This document shows, piece by piece, positions 19,152 through 27,598 of a stretch of DNA of 64,000 nucleotides. A program made the position numbers and the translations under genes. This DNA is from Fibrobacter sp. UWH6 (GTDB lineage Bacteria; Fibrobacterota; Fibrobacteria; Fibrobacterales; Fibrobacteraceae). The stretch lies in NCBI RefSeq assembly GCF_900142465.1, contig NZ_FRAX01000001.1:62001-126000 (forward strand), written 5' to 3'. Position 1 is the stretch's first letter; every line of letters starts with the position of its first letter. Under the pieces are notes generated by a model, which saw nothing but the letters and a program-made list of their open reading frames with translations, ran no database searches and was not told the origin of the DNA.

Positions 19152-19380
19152 TAGTTTATGCAAAACAAAAGTAATTTGTAAGAAATGGAGCCTAGGGGCT
19201 GGATGTCAGATATAAGTTGCCTGATGTTAGATACAAGATGTGAGTTGTCATAATCGCGCCGGAGGCGCTAGAGATAGATATGAGTTATTAGATATGAAAT
19301 ATTGGATGTTTGGTATGAAACTGCTAACTATAAACGAATTGATGAATTCAATTAATTCATATTTCGTATTTCATAATTGA
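19152..19380. repeat. non-coding stretch of degenerate short AT-rich repeats
   Basis: The interval between the membrane-protein gene and ychF holds no gene. It is built of variants of AGATATGAG / AGATACAAGATGTGAG / AGATATGAAATATTGGATG around a GC hairpin (GCGCC GGA GGCGC, near 19257-19269), followed by AATTCAATTAATTCAT-type repeats. It resembles low-complexity intergenic filler rather than a mobile element with ends. Confidence 0.45.
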
Positions 19381-19411
19381 AAAAAGCCCGCAGTCGAGAA
19401 ACTGCAGACTT
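19381..19411 (-). terminator. Rho-independent terminator of ychF
   Basis: Read on the minus strand, AAGTCTGCAGT pairs with ACTGCGGGCTT (two G-U pairs) over a six-base loop, then a T run follows. It lies 33 bases after the ychF stop codon. On the plus strand the same stem has two mismatches, so the minus-strand use is favoured. Confidence 0.75.
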
Positions 19412-19443
19412 CTTTAATCTTTCAGCTATGCGCTTTAAGCTAA

Positions 19444-20541
19444 CTACACGTTGAAGCGGAACAGCATGATGTCGCCGTCCTGCACCACGTATTCCTTACC
19501 TTCGGTGCGGAGCACGCCTGCTTCCTTGGCGGCGTTCCAGCTGCCGTACTTTTCGAAGTCGGCGAAGGAGAGGGTTTCTGCACGGATGAAGCCGCGTTCG
19601 AAGTCGGAGTGGATGACTCCTGCGCACTGGGGAGCCTTGAAGCCAGCTTCAAAAGTCCATGCACGGCATTCCTTTTCGCCTGCGGTAAGGAAGGTACGGA
19701 GGCCGAGAATTTCGTAACCCTTACGGACAACGGCGTCCAAACCGGATTCCTGGAGACCCAGATCCTTCAGGAATTCCACCTTGTCGGCGGGATCCATCTG
19801 AGAAAGTTCTTCTTCGATCTTGCCGCTGATCATGATGACTTCGTGACCGTTCTTGGAGGCGTAATCCTTGAGGGCGTCCACGTAGGCGTTGCCGGTCAGG
19901 ATGTCGTCTTCCTTCACGTTGGCACAATAGAACAGGGGCTTTGCTGTGAGGAGTGCCAGATCCTTGATGACCTGGTCCATTTCTTCGCTGTCGCCGATGA
20001 GACCGCGGGCGGCCTTACCTTCCTGGAAGGCGTCGCGGAGCTTTTCGCAAGCGGCCAGACGTGCCTTGGCTTCGGCACCGCCCATACGGGCGTTCTTGGC
20101 TTCGGTGGCCAGGCGTTTTTCAACGGATTCCAAATCCTTCAGGATCAGTTCGGTTTCGATGATTTCAACATCGCGGACCGGATCCACGGAACCATGGACG
20201 TGAACGATGTCGCCGTCGTCGAAGCAACGAATCACTTCCATGATAGCCTGGCATTCACGGATGTGGGTCAGGAACTGGTTGCCAAGGCCTTCACCCTGGG
20301 CGGCGCCCTTTACGAGACCTGCGATATCGACGAATTCGGTAACGGCGGGAACGATAGACTTGGGATTATAAACTTTTACCAGGGCGTCTAGACGTGCGTC
20401 GGGAACGTTCACCATACCTACGTTGGGATCGATGGTGCAGAAGGGGTAGTTGGCGGCTTCGGCGCCGGCGTTGGTGATTGCGTTAAAGATGGTGCTCTTG
20501 CCCACGTTGGGAAGACCTACGATACCACATTTAAAACCCAT
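19444..20541 (-). CDS. ychF: ribosome-associated ATPase/GTPase YchF (OLA1 family)
   Basis: A 365-residue protein of standard length for this Obg-related family. Visible motifs are G1 GLPNVGKST (residues 8-16), the switch region [11 protein letters not shown], and G3 [21 protein letters not shown], which is characteristic of YchF. A helical coiled-coil insertion follows ([20 protein letters not shown]), and the C-terminal TGS domain includes [31 protein letters not shown] and ends FRFNV. YchF binds ribosomes and hydrolyses ATP; it has been linked to stress and translation control. The gene is monocistronic, with its own terminator downstream and a leader hairpin upstream, and diverges from the MATE exporter gene. 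Confidence 0.96.
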   Translation of the reverse strand: MGFKCGIVGLPNVGKSTIFNAITNAGAEAANYPFCTIDPNVGMVNVPDARLDALVKVYNPKSIVPAVTEFVDIAGLVKGAAQGEGLGNQFLTHIRECQAIMEVIRCFDDGDIVHVHGSVDPVRDVEIIETELILKDLESVEKRLATEAKNARMGGAEAKARLAACEKLRDAFQEGKAARGLIGDSEEMDQVIKDLALLTAKPLFYCANVKEDDILTGNAYVDALKDYASKNGHEVIMISGKIEEELSQMDPADKVEFLKDLGLQESGLDAVVRKGYEILGLRTFLTAGEKECRAWTFEAGFKAPQCAGVIHSDFERGFIRAETLSFADFEKYGSWNAAKEAGVLRTEGKEYVVQDGDIMLFRFNV

Positions 20542-20561
20542 GATGATCTCCGTTTATAACT

Positions 20562-20577
20562 GCCGGAATGTTCCGGC
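20562..20577. promoter_or_regulatory. perfect hairpin in the ychF / MATE divergent region
   Basis: GCCGGAA TG TTCCGGC is a perfect 7-bp palindrome 20 bases before the ychF start. In ychF mRNA it would form a leader hairpin just upstream of the RBS (CGGAG). On the plus strand it is followed by TTAATTTTTT and could act as a terminator. Confidence 0.4.
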
Positions 20578-20663
20578 TTAATTTTTTGCGATGTAAAGTT
20601 AGTAAAAAGGGGATGCCGAGAGGTGGTTAAAAAGCTAAATTTGCGGGCCGAAAAAGGTGATGT

Positions 20664-22022
20664 ATGGCTACTGCTAAAAATATGGATTTGCTCTCGGGCT
20701 CGATTTGGGATAAGATCCTGAAGTTTGCCGTGCCCTTGGCTGCCAGTTCCATTTTCCAGCAACTTTTTAATTCTGCCGATGTGGCAGTTGTGGGTAAGTT
20801 CGCTGGCGATGCGGCCCTTGCCGCGGTGGGTGCCAATACCTTCGTCATCAACCTCATGGTGAACCTTTTCGTGGGCCTCTCTATCGGGGCCAACGTGGTG
20901 GTGGCCAACGCTCTTGGAGAACGCAGCTCCCGATCTGTTTCGCGAGGGGTTCACACCGCGGTGGCGGTTTCCGTGGTTTGCGGTATCCTGCTTGCCTTGA
21001 TAGGGTTGTTCTTTGCCCGACCGATTCTTACGGCAATTTCTACTCCGTCAGACATCCTCGATGATGCCGTTTTGTATTTCCGGATTTATTTCGTGGGTAT
21101 GCCCTTCATCATGCTGTACAATTTCTGTGCGGCGTTGCTCCGTAGCAAGGGGGATACCAAACGGCCCTTTTATGTGCTTCTGGTGGCCGGTGCCATTAAC
21201 CTGCTTTTGAACATTGTGTTCGTGGTGGGGCTCCACATGGATGTGGATGGGGTGGCTATCGCAACGGTCATTTCCAACGTGATTAGTTCTGTTACGTTGT
21301 TGTATTTTTTGAAGACGGAAACGGGACCTTTCAGATTCCAATTCTGGAAACTTAGGGTGACTCCCTTTGTGCTCGGCCGCATGATCCGTATCGGGTTGCC
21401 GGCGGGTGTGCAGGGAGCGGTATTCTCCTTCAGCAATGTGTGTATCCAGTCGGCGATAAACACCTTGGGTTCTACGGCGGTGGCGGCTTCGGCGGTGGCC
21501 ATGAATCCGGAGCTGATTGTGTATTTCTGGCTCAATTCCTTCGGCCATGCCTGCGTTACTTTCGTGGGACAGAATTACGGCGCCCGCAACTTGGATCGTA
21601 TCCGCAAGACGGTTCGCTGGACCTTGTTGCTGTCGGGACTTTCCACTTTTACCCTTGGTGCCTTGGTTAGCATTTTTTATCACCCGATTCTTTCCATTTT
21701 TACCAATGACGAAAGTATTGTGGAAACGGGAGCCTTCCGCGTGTATATCGTAATTGGTCTGGAATTCATCAACGTGCTTATTGATGTGTGCTCCGGAGCC
21801 TTGCGTGGCATGGGCAAGTCCATGTTGCCTGCGCTAATTTGCGTGTTCGGTATTTGCGGTGTGCGTATTTTTTGGGTGTTCGCCATGTTCCCCAAGTTCG
21901 GTACTTTTGCCTCCCTTATGGTGTGCTATCCCTTGAGCTGGATCACTACGGGGACGATTTTAGTGCTTGTATACCTGCGTTTTATAAGGAAAACCAGACT
22001 AGAGTGGTCTAAGGATAAATAG
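20664..22022 (+). CDS. MATE-family multidrug/sodium antiporter
   Basis: A 452-residue inner-membrane protein with about 12 hydrophobic helices arranged as two homologous halves. The N-terminus (GSIWDKILKFAVPLAASSIFQQLFNSADVAVVGKFAGDAALAAVGAN) is diagnostic of the NorM/DinF/MATE superfamily, including the conserved FNSADVAVVGKF helix. The second half repeats the pattern (LGRMIRIGLPAGVQGAVFSFSNVCIQSAINTLGSTAVAASAVAMN). These proteins export cationic drugs or metabolites using a sodium or proton gradient; the substrate cannot be read from sequence. Start ATG 20664 has AAAGGTG upstream. The next gene begins 23 bases after the stop on the same strand, but there is no obvious functional link. Confidence 0.93.
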   Translation: MATAKNMDLLSGSIWDKILKFAVPLAASSIFQQLFNSADVAVVGKFAGDAALAAVGANTFVINLMVNLFVGLSIGANVVVANALGERSSRSVSRGVHTAVAVSVVCGILLALIGLFFARPILTAISTPSDILDDAVLYFRIYFVGMPFIMLYNFCAALLRSKGDTKRPFYVLLVAGAINLLLNIVFVVGLHMDVDGVAIATVISNVISSVTLLYFLKTETGPFRFQFWKLRVTPFVLGRMIRIGLPAGVQGAVFSFSNVCIQSAINTLGSTAVAASAVAMNPELIVYFWLNSFGHACVTFVGQNYGARNLDRIRKTVRWTLLLSGLSTFTLGALVSIFYHPILSIFTNDESIVETGAFRVYIVIGLEFINVLIDVCSGALRGMGKSMLPALICVFGICGVRIFWVFAMFPKFGTFASLMVCYPLSWITTGTILVLVYLRFIRKTRLEWSKDK

Positions 22023-22045
22023 GCAGTTTTATATATTTCTCCTTG

Positions 22046-23239
22046 ATGAAGAAATTTATACTCACCGCATTTTCGGCCTTTATGGGCCTGACCGCCTGTG
22101 TATACGAGCCCGAACAATTTGACGGAGACTCGGGTAAGAAGTCGTCTACGGCAACTTCCGATATTGGAAATCTGTACCCTATTAACGAGGGAAAGCAAAT
22201 CTGTAACGCCTCTGTTTCGCAGGATACCGTCAATTATCCAGGTTCCATGTTGTGGCTGAACTTTGGTGGCAAGCTGAACGTGAGTGCGCCGGACTCCCAG
22301 TATACGACTTCAGGTGTGGTGCAGCACGACCGTCTTACGGTTTCCGATACGTCCAATACGGTTCGCTGGTACTTGATGCGTGATACCGCTGCAGGTGAAT
22401 GCCAGTTTCAGGACCCCGAATGGAGTACCCATGCTAACTTTATCGTAGCTCTCCGCGCTTACGACAAGAGCGGTAGCAAGTCTTGCGAAAATCTAGATTA
22501 CGGCATCTTTGCCGCCCGTATGCAAGACAAGAAAAAGTTCTGGTTCTACGAAAAGAATATCGGCGAATTTGCAACGCCCCATGTGTGGGTCTCTCCGGAT
22601 GCCGTGGTAGATACTACTGCTGATGCATCTACGATAAAGGGATTCTTTGGCACCGACGATGTGCGTCTTGTCTATGTCAATGGCAACAACGAAATCGTAT
22701 TTGTAGATCTGTCTTCTGGTGATTTGAAGAAGGCAGTTTCTAAGGCCAAGACCTTGAAGAAGCCCGCTGGTGTGGATGGCTGGATGATGGATAGCCCCCT
22801 GATTTCTCCGGATGGTCGCTTTGTCGTTTATAACGTAGTGAATTCTTCTATGAATGGTTGGAATTCCTATGTGCAGGAATTGTCTGAAGATTCTAAGCCT
22901 ATCCAGATTCCTGTGACTGAAGGTATGATGGGTTCTCCCGCCCAACCTCATTGGTTCAAGTACGGAGAACGTGTTTTCGTGACTTGGGCAGAGTTCCCCC
23001 AGGGTGCTCAGTTTGTGAACAAGAATGACTTGACCGATGTTTCTGCCCAGGATGGTTCCGCAGGCCGTACAGCCATGCGCGAGGTTTCCTTGAATGCAGG
23101 CGCTCCTGCAGACTTGCAGATTTTGTGGGGTAATGACATTTACGAATTGACTTCGGTTCCCATGATTGGCGGTCGTTCTCCTGATGGCTACTTCCTGACT
23201 ACAGGAACGAACCGTGCCTATGTCTTGCAGCTTCCGTAA
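22046..23239 (+). CDS. lipoprotein with TolB/beta-propeller-like repeats, unknown function
   Basis: A 397-residue protein. ATG 22046 is used (a TTG directly before it also opens the frame). The signal peptide ends LTAC, a lipobox, so it is likely an envelope lipoprotein. In the C-terminal two thirds there are TolB/WD-like blade phrases (DVRLVYVNGNNEIVFVDLSSGDLKK; SPLISPDGRFVVYNVVNSSMNGWNSYVQEL; GGRSPDGYFLTTGTNRAYVLQL), consistent with a beta-propeller reading of stored structure or binding of a partner. I do not recognise a named family. The beta-barrel gene begins 9 bases after its stop, so the two are probably one surface unit. Confidence 0.72.
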   Translation: MKKFILTAFSAFMGLTACVYEPEQFDGDSGKKSSTATSDIGNLYPINEGKQICNASVSQDTVNYPGSMLWLNFGGKLNVSAPDSQYTTSGVVQHDRLTVSDTSNTVRWYLMRDTAAGECQFQDPEWSTHANFIVALRAYDKSGSKSCENLDYGIFAARMQDKKKFWFYEKNIGEFATPHVWVSPDAVVDTTADASTIKGFFGTDDVRLVYVNGNNEIVFVDLSSGDLKKAVSKAKTLKKPAGVDGWMMDSPLISPDGRFVVYNVVNSSMNGWNSYVQELSEDSKPIQIPVTEGMMGSPAQPHWFKYGERVFVTWAEFPQGAQFVNKNDLTDVSAQDGSAGRTAMREVSLNAGAPADLQILWGNDIYELTSVPMIGGRSPDGYFLTTGTNRAYVLQLP

Positions 23240-23248
23240 GGGTTCCCT

Positions 23249-24376
23249 ATGAAGATGAATTACAGAAACATTTGCGGAATGGCTTTTGCCGTGGTGGCGG
23301 GAATTGCCGCCTTTGGTCTTGGTTTTAGTGGACCTGTAGAAGTTGCTACCCCCTGGGAATCCATCGGCGGTTGCGGTGCTGGCGGTTCTGGCGGCGGCTC
23401 CGGTGATGGTATCAAGTGGATTGGCCAGGGAGTATCTGGTGGCTATCTTGAAACGGAAGTTTTTACCAAATATAATGTGGGACAGAACTTCTCCGGCATG
23501 ACTGTGTCCCCTCACTTTTCCATTAAACCCACCTGGTCAACTAAGTTGGGTGTGACGGTTCCCTGGATGAGCCATCAGGGTGAAGTCCAGTATCGTAGCA
23601 ACCAGATTCCGACGGACCGTACCACGGGTGGTATGGGTGACGTTTCCTTTGACTTTAGCAAGACGATTGGTAGTGGTGGTGCCGCTTCCCTAAGTGCAAG
23701 TCTTACGATTCCCACGGGGCAGTACGACATCAAGCGCGGTACCGATGCTTCTGAGGAAATTCTGCCTAGCAGTTTCCAGAAGGGTTCTGGCCTATACAGT
23801 CTGACCCTGGGCTGGGATTATAGCCGTGATACCGACAAGGGCATCTGGCTTTATGGTTTGAGTTATACTCATCCTTTTGCCATGCATCCCTTCTCCGGCG
23901 AAAATGAATTTAACGATACCTATTGGAAGGATCTGGATCATAGCGGAAAACGTTTTGATTATCGATTCAAGTTCTACGGTGAAAACGATCTGGGCGCCTA
24001 TACACCGCCCTCTGTTGGAGGCTCTGTTGCCTATGGTTATCGTGGTCGCCCGGGAATTGTGCAGTCCTTCGGTATGAGTTTCTCTGTGCCTCTGGGCGTT
24101 GCCTGGATTTCTTCTGAAAAGGCAGGAACTTATGATCCTCGTCCCGATCCGGATCATCAGGCGTGGTCTGTGGCTTTTGCTTACGGCATTGAATTTTCGA
24201 ACTCGGATTTCCCGGTGTATATCGGATTCTCCCTGCCGCTCCATGACAAGAGCAATGCTGCCGATCCCAAGGATGAATACGACGAGAGCCCTATGAAAAA
24301 GTGGGACGCCCCTGACTGGGATGACTTTGGACAGCAATGGACTATTGCTGTAGGCATTAAAGGAAGTTTCTTCTAA
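23249..24376 (+). CDS. outer-membrane beta-barrel-like protein, unknown function
   Basis: A 375-residue protein with a hydrophobic N-terminal signal (GMAFAVVAGIAAFGLGFSG), a Gly/Ser-rich segment (GGCGAGGSGGGSGDG) and then regular amphipathic beta strands with aromatic girdles (LYSLTLGWDYSRDTDKGIWLYGLSYTHPF; SWSVAF-type strands), ending in GIKGSFF. The terminal Phe and strand pattern fit an outer-membrane barrel of 12-16 strands. MKMNY leaves two possible ATGs (23249, 23255), both close to AAGGGTT. Partner of the lipoprotein directly upstream; the pair may form a barrel-lipoprotein complex. A terminator follows at 24415. Confidence 0.75.
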   Translation: MKMNYRNICGMAFAVVAGIAAFGLGFSGPVEVATPWESIGGCGAGGSGGGSGDGIKWIGQGVSGGYLETEVFTKYNVGQNFSGMTVSPHFSIKPTWSTKLGVTVPWMSHQGEVQYRSNQIPTDRTTGGMGDVSFDFSKTIGSGGAASLSASLTIPTGQYDIKRGTDASEEILPSSFQKGSGLYSLTLGWDYSRDTDKGIWLYGLSYTHPFAMHPFSGENEFNDTYWKDLDHSGKRFDYRFKFYGENDLGAYTPPSVGGSVAYGYRGRPGIVQSFGMSFSVPLGVAWISSEKAGTYDPRPDPDHQAWSVAFAYGIEFSNSDFPVYIGFSLPLHDKSNAADPKDEYDESPMKKWDAPDWDDFGQQWTIAVGIKGSFF

Positions 24377-24414
24377 AAGACGCAAGGCAAACTTGCAAAA
24401 CACCGATTTACAAA

Positions 24415-24443
24415 AGTCCGCGCAAATGCTCGGGCTTTTTTTG
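24415..24443 (+). terminator. Rho-independent terminator after the lipoprotein/barrel pair
   Basis: AGTCCG pairs with CGGGCT (one G-U pair), with an inner GC-AAAT-GC stem-loop, followed by TTTTTTTG. It is 38 bases after the stop at 24376. Confidence 0.7.
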
Positions 24444-24509
24444 TGTGAAAAAGTAAATTGCCTACCCAGAAATTTCTGAGTATTAAATGCCCCGATATTT
24501 TTGAATTAC

Positions 24510-24532
24510 GCAAGGGGGAGTGCCCCCCTTGC
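24510..24532. terminator. GC-rich hairpin downstream of the recombinase gene
   Basis: GCAAGGGGG AGT GCCCCCCTTGC forms a near-perfect stem, 6 bases after the end of the recombinase gene (minus strand). It lacks a T run, so it may stabilise the 3' end rather than terminate by itself. Confidence 0.45.
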
Positions 24533-24538
24533 ATCATC

Positions 24539-25447
24539 TTACGCGCGTGGGTGTGTTTTTTTGAAGGCTTCGCGGAGGCGTTCTGCGCTAACGTGGGTGT
24601 AAACCTGGGTTGTGCTGATGCTTTCGTGCCCCAGCATTTCCTTGACGCTCATGATTTCGGCTCCGTTTTCCAGAAGGTGGGTGGCGAAACTGTGTCGCAA
24701 TACGTGCGGGCTGGCCTTGCCTTCCCATCCGATGTCACGGAGCAAATCGTGAATGTCCTTGCGTAAGATTACCACATGGATGGCGCCGCCGTTCTTGGAC
24801 TGGAATACAAATCCCGTAGGGGTAGGGGACATCCCGTTTTCAATTTCGGCTTGTTTGAACATTCCGATGTATTTGAGCAGAGATTCTGTGATGGGGACGA
24901 TTCGTTCCTTGCTACCCTTACCGATGACGCGTACCGTATGCTCTGTTTCTGAAATCTGGTTCCAGTGCAAACTTTGACATTCGGAAATTCGCAGGCCGGA
25001 ACCGTAAATCAGTTCCAATAAAAAACGGGCGCGAACTTGTTTGTAAGTCGGATTTTCAAGTTCAGGAAACTTGGTTTCGTCTAGATCTTTCTGACTCAGA
25101 AAATTTACCAGGCGTTTGGGCTTCTTGGGCATGGGTACATTTCCGGCAGGATTGGTCTTGAGGACCATGGAACGTACTAAGTATTTGCCGAAGCTTTTTA
25201 GGGCTGCGAGGTGTTCGCAGATGCTGGCGGGGGCTAGCCCCTGCTTCTGTTTCATGTCCCAGACGAACCCCTTGACGTTTATTTCTGTAAAGTCTTCTAG
25301 GGTAAGGTTTGCGTTTTTACCATTGGCGTCCAGGAACGTGCGAAATTTTTCTAGGGAATGACCGTAGGTTTCGACGGTCATCTTGGCGAACTTGCGCTGG
25401 TTTTCCAGATAATCCAAGAATTTGACGAAGTAATCCGAGAGGTTCAT
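24539..25447 (-). CDS. XerC/XerD-type tyrosine recombinase
   Basis: A 302-residue protein, the usual size for Xer recombinases that resolve chromosome dimers at dif. The N-terminal SAM-like DNA-binding domain (FLDYLENQRKFAKMTVETYGHSLEKFRTFL) is followed by the catalytic domain with all required residues: Arg153 (GSGLRISE), Lys178 or 180 (GKGSKER), His248 and Arg251 (HVLRHSFATHLL), His274 (LGHESISTT) and nucleophile Tyr283 (VYTHV). XerC and XerD cannot be separated without a tree. No integrase-like neighbours, att sites or cassette arrays are visible, so a housekeeping Xer role is favoured over a mobile element. Start ATG 25445-25447. Confidence 0.9.
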   Translation of the reverse strand: MNLSDYFVKFLDYLENQRKFAKMTVETYGHSLEKFRTFLDANGKNANLTLEDFTEINVKGFVWDMKQKQGLAPASICEHLAALKSFGKYLVRSMVLKTNPAGNVPMPKKPKRLVNFLSQKDLDETKFPELENPTYKQVRARFLLELIYGSGLRISECQSLHWNQISETEHTVRVIGKGSKERIVPITESLLKYIGMFKQAEIENGMSPTPTGFVFQSKNGGAIHVVILRKDIHDLLRDIGWEGKASPHVLRHSFATHLLENGAEIMSVKEMLGHESISTTQVYTHVSAERLREAFKKTHPRA

Positions 25448-25529
25448 GCCCTTGTTGTCCTAATGATCCCATTAAAGTGAGAAGTTCTTTGTCCGCGACA
25501 CAAAAATAATCTATCTTGTGTGTCAAGTT

Positions 25530-26858
25530 ATGGCAATGGCAAAAAAATATTCGTTCCGTGGTCTGGTTAGTGCTCTCCTGGTTGTATTGGGGGCGGTTTA
25601 TTCCTATGCTGCGGATCGTGTCGTTGGGGCCAATGCCTCCCTGGATGTGGAGCCCGGAGCTCGTTCTGCGGCGTTGGGTTCTGCGACTATGGCTGTGGAT
25701 GGCGACTACCTGGGTCTGCTTTCCAATCCGTACCAACTGGCCGACATGAATTATGCCTGGGGCAGTTTCTCCCATACGGAGTACTACGAAGATACCAAGT
25801 ATGATTTCGCTTCTGCCACCATGCCCCTAGGGAATGGTCTTGGCCTGGGTGTGGCTTTTGCCCGCTATGGCGCAGATGACATTCCTTACATCAAGGATGG
25901 GGAACCGCTGCCTGAAGGTTCGGACTACAATACCCTTTCTATTGCCGACTACGTCTTTTCTGTTTCTGTGGGTAAGCGCCTGACGGATAGGCTTTCTCTT
26001 GGTGTAAGTTTCCATGGTCTGTACCGCGAACTGGACCAGACGGGCTATGGCTTCCGTGGTGACGCGGGACTCCGTTACCGGGTTGTAGACAACTTTGTTC
26101 TGTCTGGACTTTTAAAAGGATGGACTTCTTCGGCGGCCTCCTGGGAATCCGGAGAATTCGAATACAGTGCGCCTGAACTCTACCTGGCTGCCAGCTATGG
26201 CATTGACGTGCCTTACCTGTATGGCAAGCTGAACTTCTATTGGCAGGGGGCAGGACTTCTGCATCATGAAGCTCGCGAAATGGATTTTAACGAAGATAAT
26301 GACGGCGATGGCCGTATCTGGGATGATCCTCTGGCTTGGCTCTCAGGTGGTCGCGGCGGTCTGGAATTTACCTTTGACTTCGGTCTTTCGTTGCGTGCAG
26401 GTCTTAGCAGCTTTACCACCTTCCAGAGTGTAACTGCTGGTGCAGGTCTTACAATTGCCAAGTTCCTTAAGGTGGACTACGCCTTTGAATCCCACCCGGT
26501 GCTTTCTCCTGTGCATCGAGTCAGCTTCAGCTTCAGCCCCTACCTGTTCTCTAGGAAGCCTAAGGACGGAACTCCCGAAGCCCAGATTCGCAAGCGCGCG
26601 GTCCTGACCGAGGAACCGGATGATTTTGTAGATGGTGCCGATGACGTGGAAGGTGCTGCCAGTGCTGAATCCTTGGCGGCGGAATCTGCGGGAACTGCAG
26701 TCGCTTCCGAGTCTCAGGGGGCGGGACTGACTGAAAAATCGTCGGAAGTATCTGGGCAAACTGCCGAGGAAACGTCTGCAGAAAAGCCTACAGAAAAAAG
26801 AGCTGGCGTTGAATCAAGGCCTGTTTTTGTAGAAACGGACGACGAAATTCTCGAATAG
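25530..26858 (+). CDS. PorV/PorQ-like outer-membrane protein with low-complexity C-terminal tail
   Basis: About 442 residues. ATG 25530 or 25536 is preferred over the upstream GTG at 25518, which has no RBS. A signal peptide (LVSALLVVLGAVYSYAADR) is followed by the hallmark N-terminal motif of the PorV/PorQ family (EPGARSAALGSATMAVDGDYLGLLSNPYQLADM), then FadL-like beta strands to about residue 355 (ending VSFSFSPYLF). In type IX secretion systems PorV is the outer-membrane shuttle that meets cargo sorting tails; other family members have other roles. A tail of about 85 residues rich in Ala, Glu and Ser follows (SESQGAGLTEKSSEVSGQ), which is unusual for the family. Several secreted proteins in the window carry sorting-like tails, in agreement. 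Confidence 0.75.
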   Translation: MAMAKKYSFRGLVSALLVVLGAVYSYAADRVVGANASLDVEPGARSAALGSATMAVDGDYLGLLSNPYQLADMNYAWGSFSHTEYYEDTKYDFASATMPLGNGLGLGVAFARYGADDIPYIKDGEPLPEGSDYNTLSIADYVFSVSVGKRLTDRLSLGVSFHGLYRELDQTGYGFRGDAGLRYRVVDNFVLSGLLKGWTSSAASWESGEFEYSAPELYLAASYGIDVPYLYGKLNFYWQGAGLLHHEAREMDFNEDNDGDGRIWDDPLAWLSGGRGGLEFTFDFGLSLRAGLSSFTTFQSVTAGAGLTIAKFLKVDYAFESHPVLSPVHRVSFSFSPYLFSRKPKDGTPEAQIRKRAVLTEEPDDFVDGADDVEGAASAESLAAESAGTAVASESQGAGLTEKSSEVSGQTAEETSAEKPTEKRAGVESRPVFVETDDEILE

Positions 26859-26882
26859 AGGGGTTCTAGGTATCATTTTTTA

Positions 26883-26896
26883 GTGAGTTAGCTCAC
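26883..26896. promoter_or_regulatory. CRP/FNR-family-like palindrome upstream of the STAS gene
   Basis: GTGAGTTAGCTCAC is a perfect GTGA-N6-TCAC palindrome. A -10-like TTATAT lies at 26915-26920 and ATG at 26929, so the site would sit around -37, overlapping a -35 position. The regulator is not in the window. Confidence 0.4.
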
Positions 26897-26928
26897 GGGC
26901 GTTTAAATTTTAGGTTATATTTTCTGTC

Positions 26929-27582
26929 ATGCCTCAGTTAAAGAATTATCGCGAAGTTGGAATTTTTGATTTGATCTCGGCCCCCTTGAATCCTATAGGG
27001 GCTTTTGACGCCGAACAATTCAAGAAAGACGTTCGTGCTCTCCTGGACCAGAAGAAGGATGAGCGGTTCCTTGCTGTGGATTTGACTGGCCTTGATTTCG
27101 TCTACAGCGATGCCTACAACGCCTTTATCCAGTTCCAGCAGGAAATGGCTTCCAATGGCGGTATGTTTGCAGTCCTTACTAGCAACCAGGTTATTGTAGA
27201 TGGTCTGAAGAAGGCCGGTCTCGACAAGACAATCCGCGTTTTCGCCTTCGAAGCCGACATGATGTCCTTCTCCTTGCATAAGGATGTTCCCGAGGCTGAT
27301 GCTGAACCGGTGGAAATGCTGGCCAAGCCCGCCCCTGTGGCTTCCCAGAACAACATTTCTCATATTGAGGTGCCCAGGACCGCTCCCCTGGATCGTCATA
27401 CTGGCCCTCACCGTCGCTTTACCAAGAGCTTCAATGCTATTGTCAAGGACGATAAGGATAAGCCCAAGAAAGGTCTCGATGTTCCTTTCGATGATGAACC
27501 GTCTTCCGCAAAGACTGTGGTGATTGTGGTTCTCCTTATGCTGGCTGCCATTGGCGGTACCCTGGCTTTCTTTACCTTCTAG
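26929..27582 (+). CDS. STAS-domain protein with C-terminal membrane anchor
   Basis: A 217-residue protein. Residues about 8-115 form a STAS (anti-sigma antagonist-like) domain: GIFDLISAPLNPIGAFDAEQFKKDVRALL, then FLAVDLTGLDFVYSDAYNAFIQFQQEMASNGG, AVLTSNQVIVDGLKKAGLDKTIRVF. At the usual DSxG phosphorylation site the sequence reads YSDA, so a serine is kept but the context is altered. A polar linker of about 75 residues follows, then one C-terminal helix (TVVIVVLLMLAAIGGTLAFF), giving a tail-anchored protein with the STAS domain in the cytoplasm. Membrane anchoring is unusual for a stand-alone STAS protein. The next gene, for a membrane-anchored periplasmic protein, begins 17 bases later. Confidence 0.8.
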   Translation: MPQLKNYREVGIFDLISAPLNPIGAFDAEQFKKDVRALLDQKKDERFLAVDLTGLDFVYSDAYNAFIQFQQEMASNGGMFAVLTSNQVIVDGLKKAGLDKTIRVFAFEADMMSFSLHKDVPEADAEPVEMLAKPAPVASQNNISHIEVPRTAPLDRHTGPHRRFTKSFNAIVKDDKDKPKKGLDVPFDDEPSSAKTVVIVVLLMLAAIGGTLAFFTF

Positions 27583-27598
27583 TTGGCTCTAGTTTAAG

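Noticed and set aside
19609-20391. 260-codon plus-strand frame across ychF
   Set aside because: Overlaps the certain YchF gene and has no start signal or domain.
24539-25447. The Xer recombinase as the integrase of a mobile element
   Set aside because: No direct repeats, tRNA target, cargo or phage genes flank it; the neighbours are ordinary single-copy genes.
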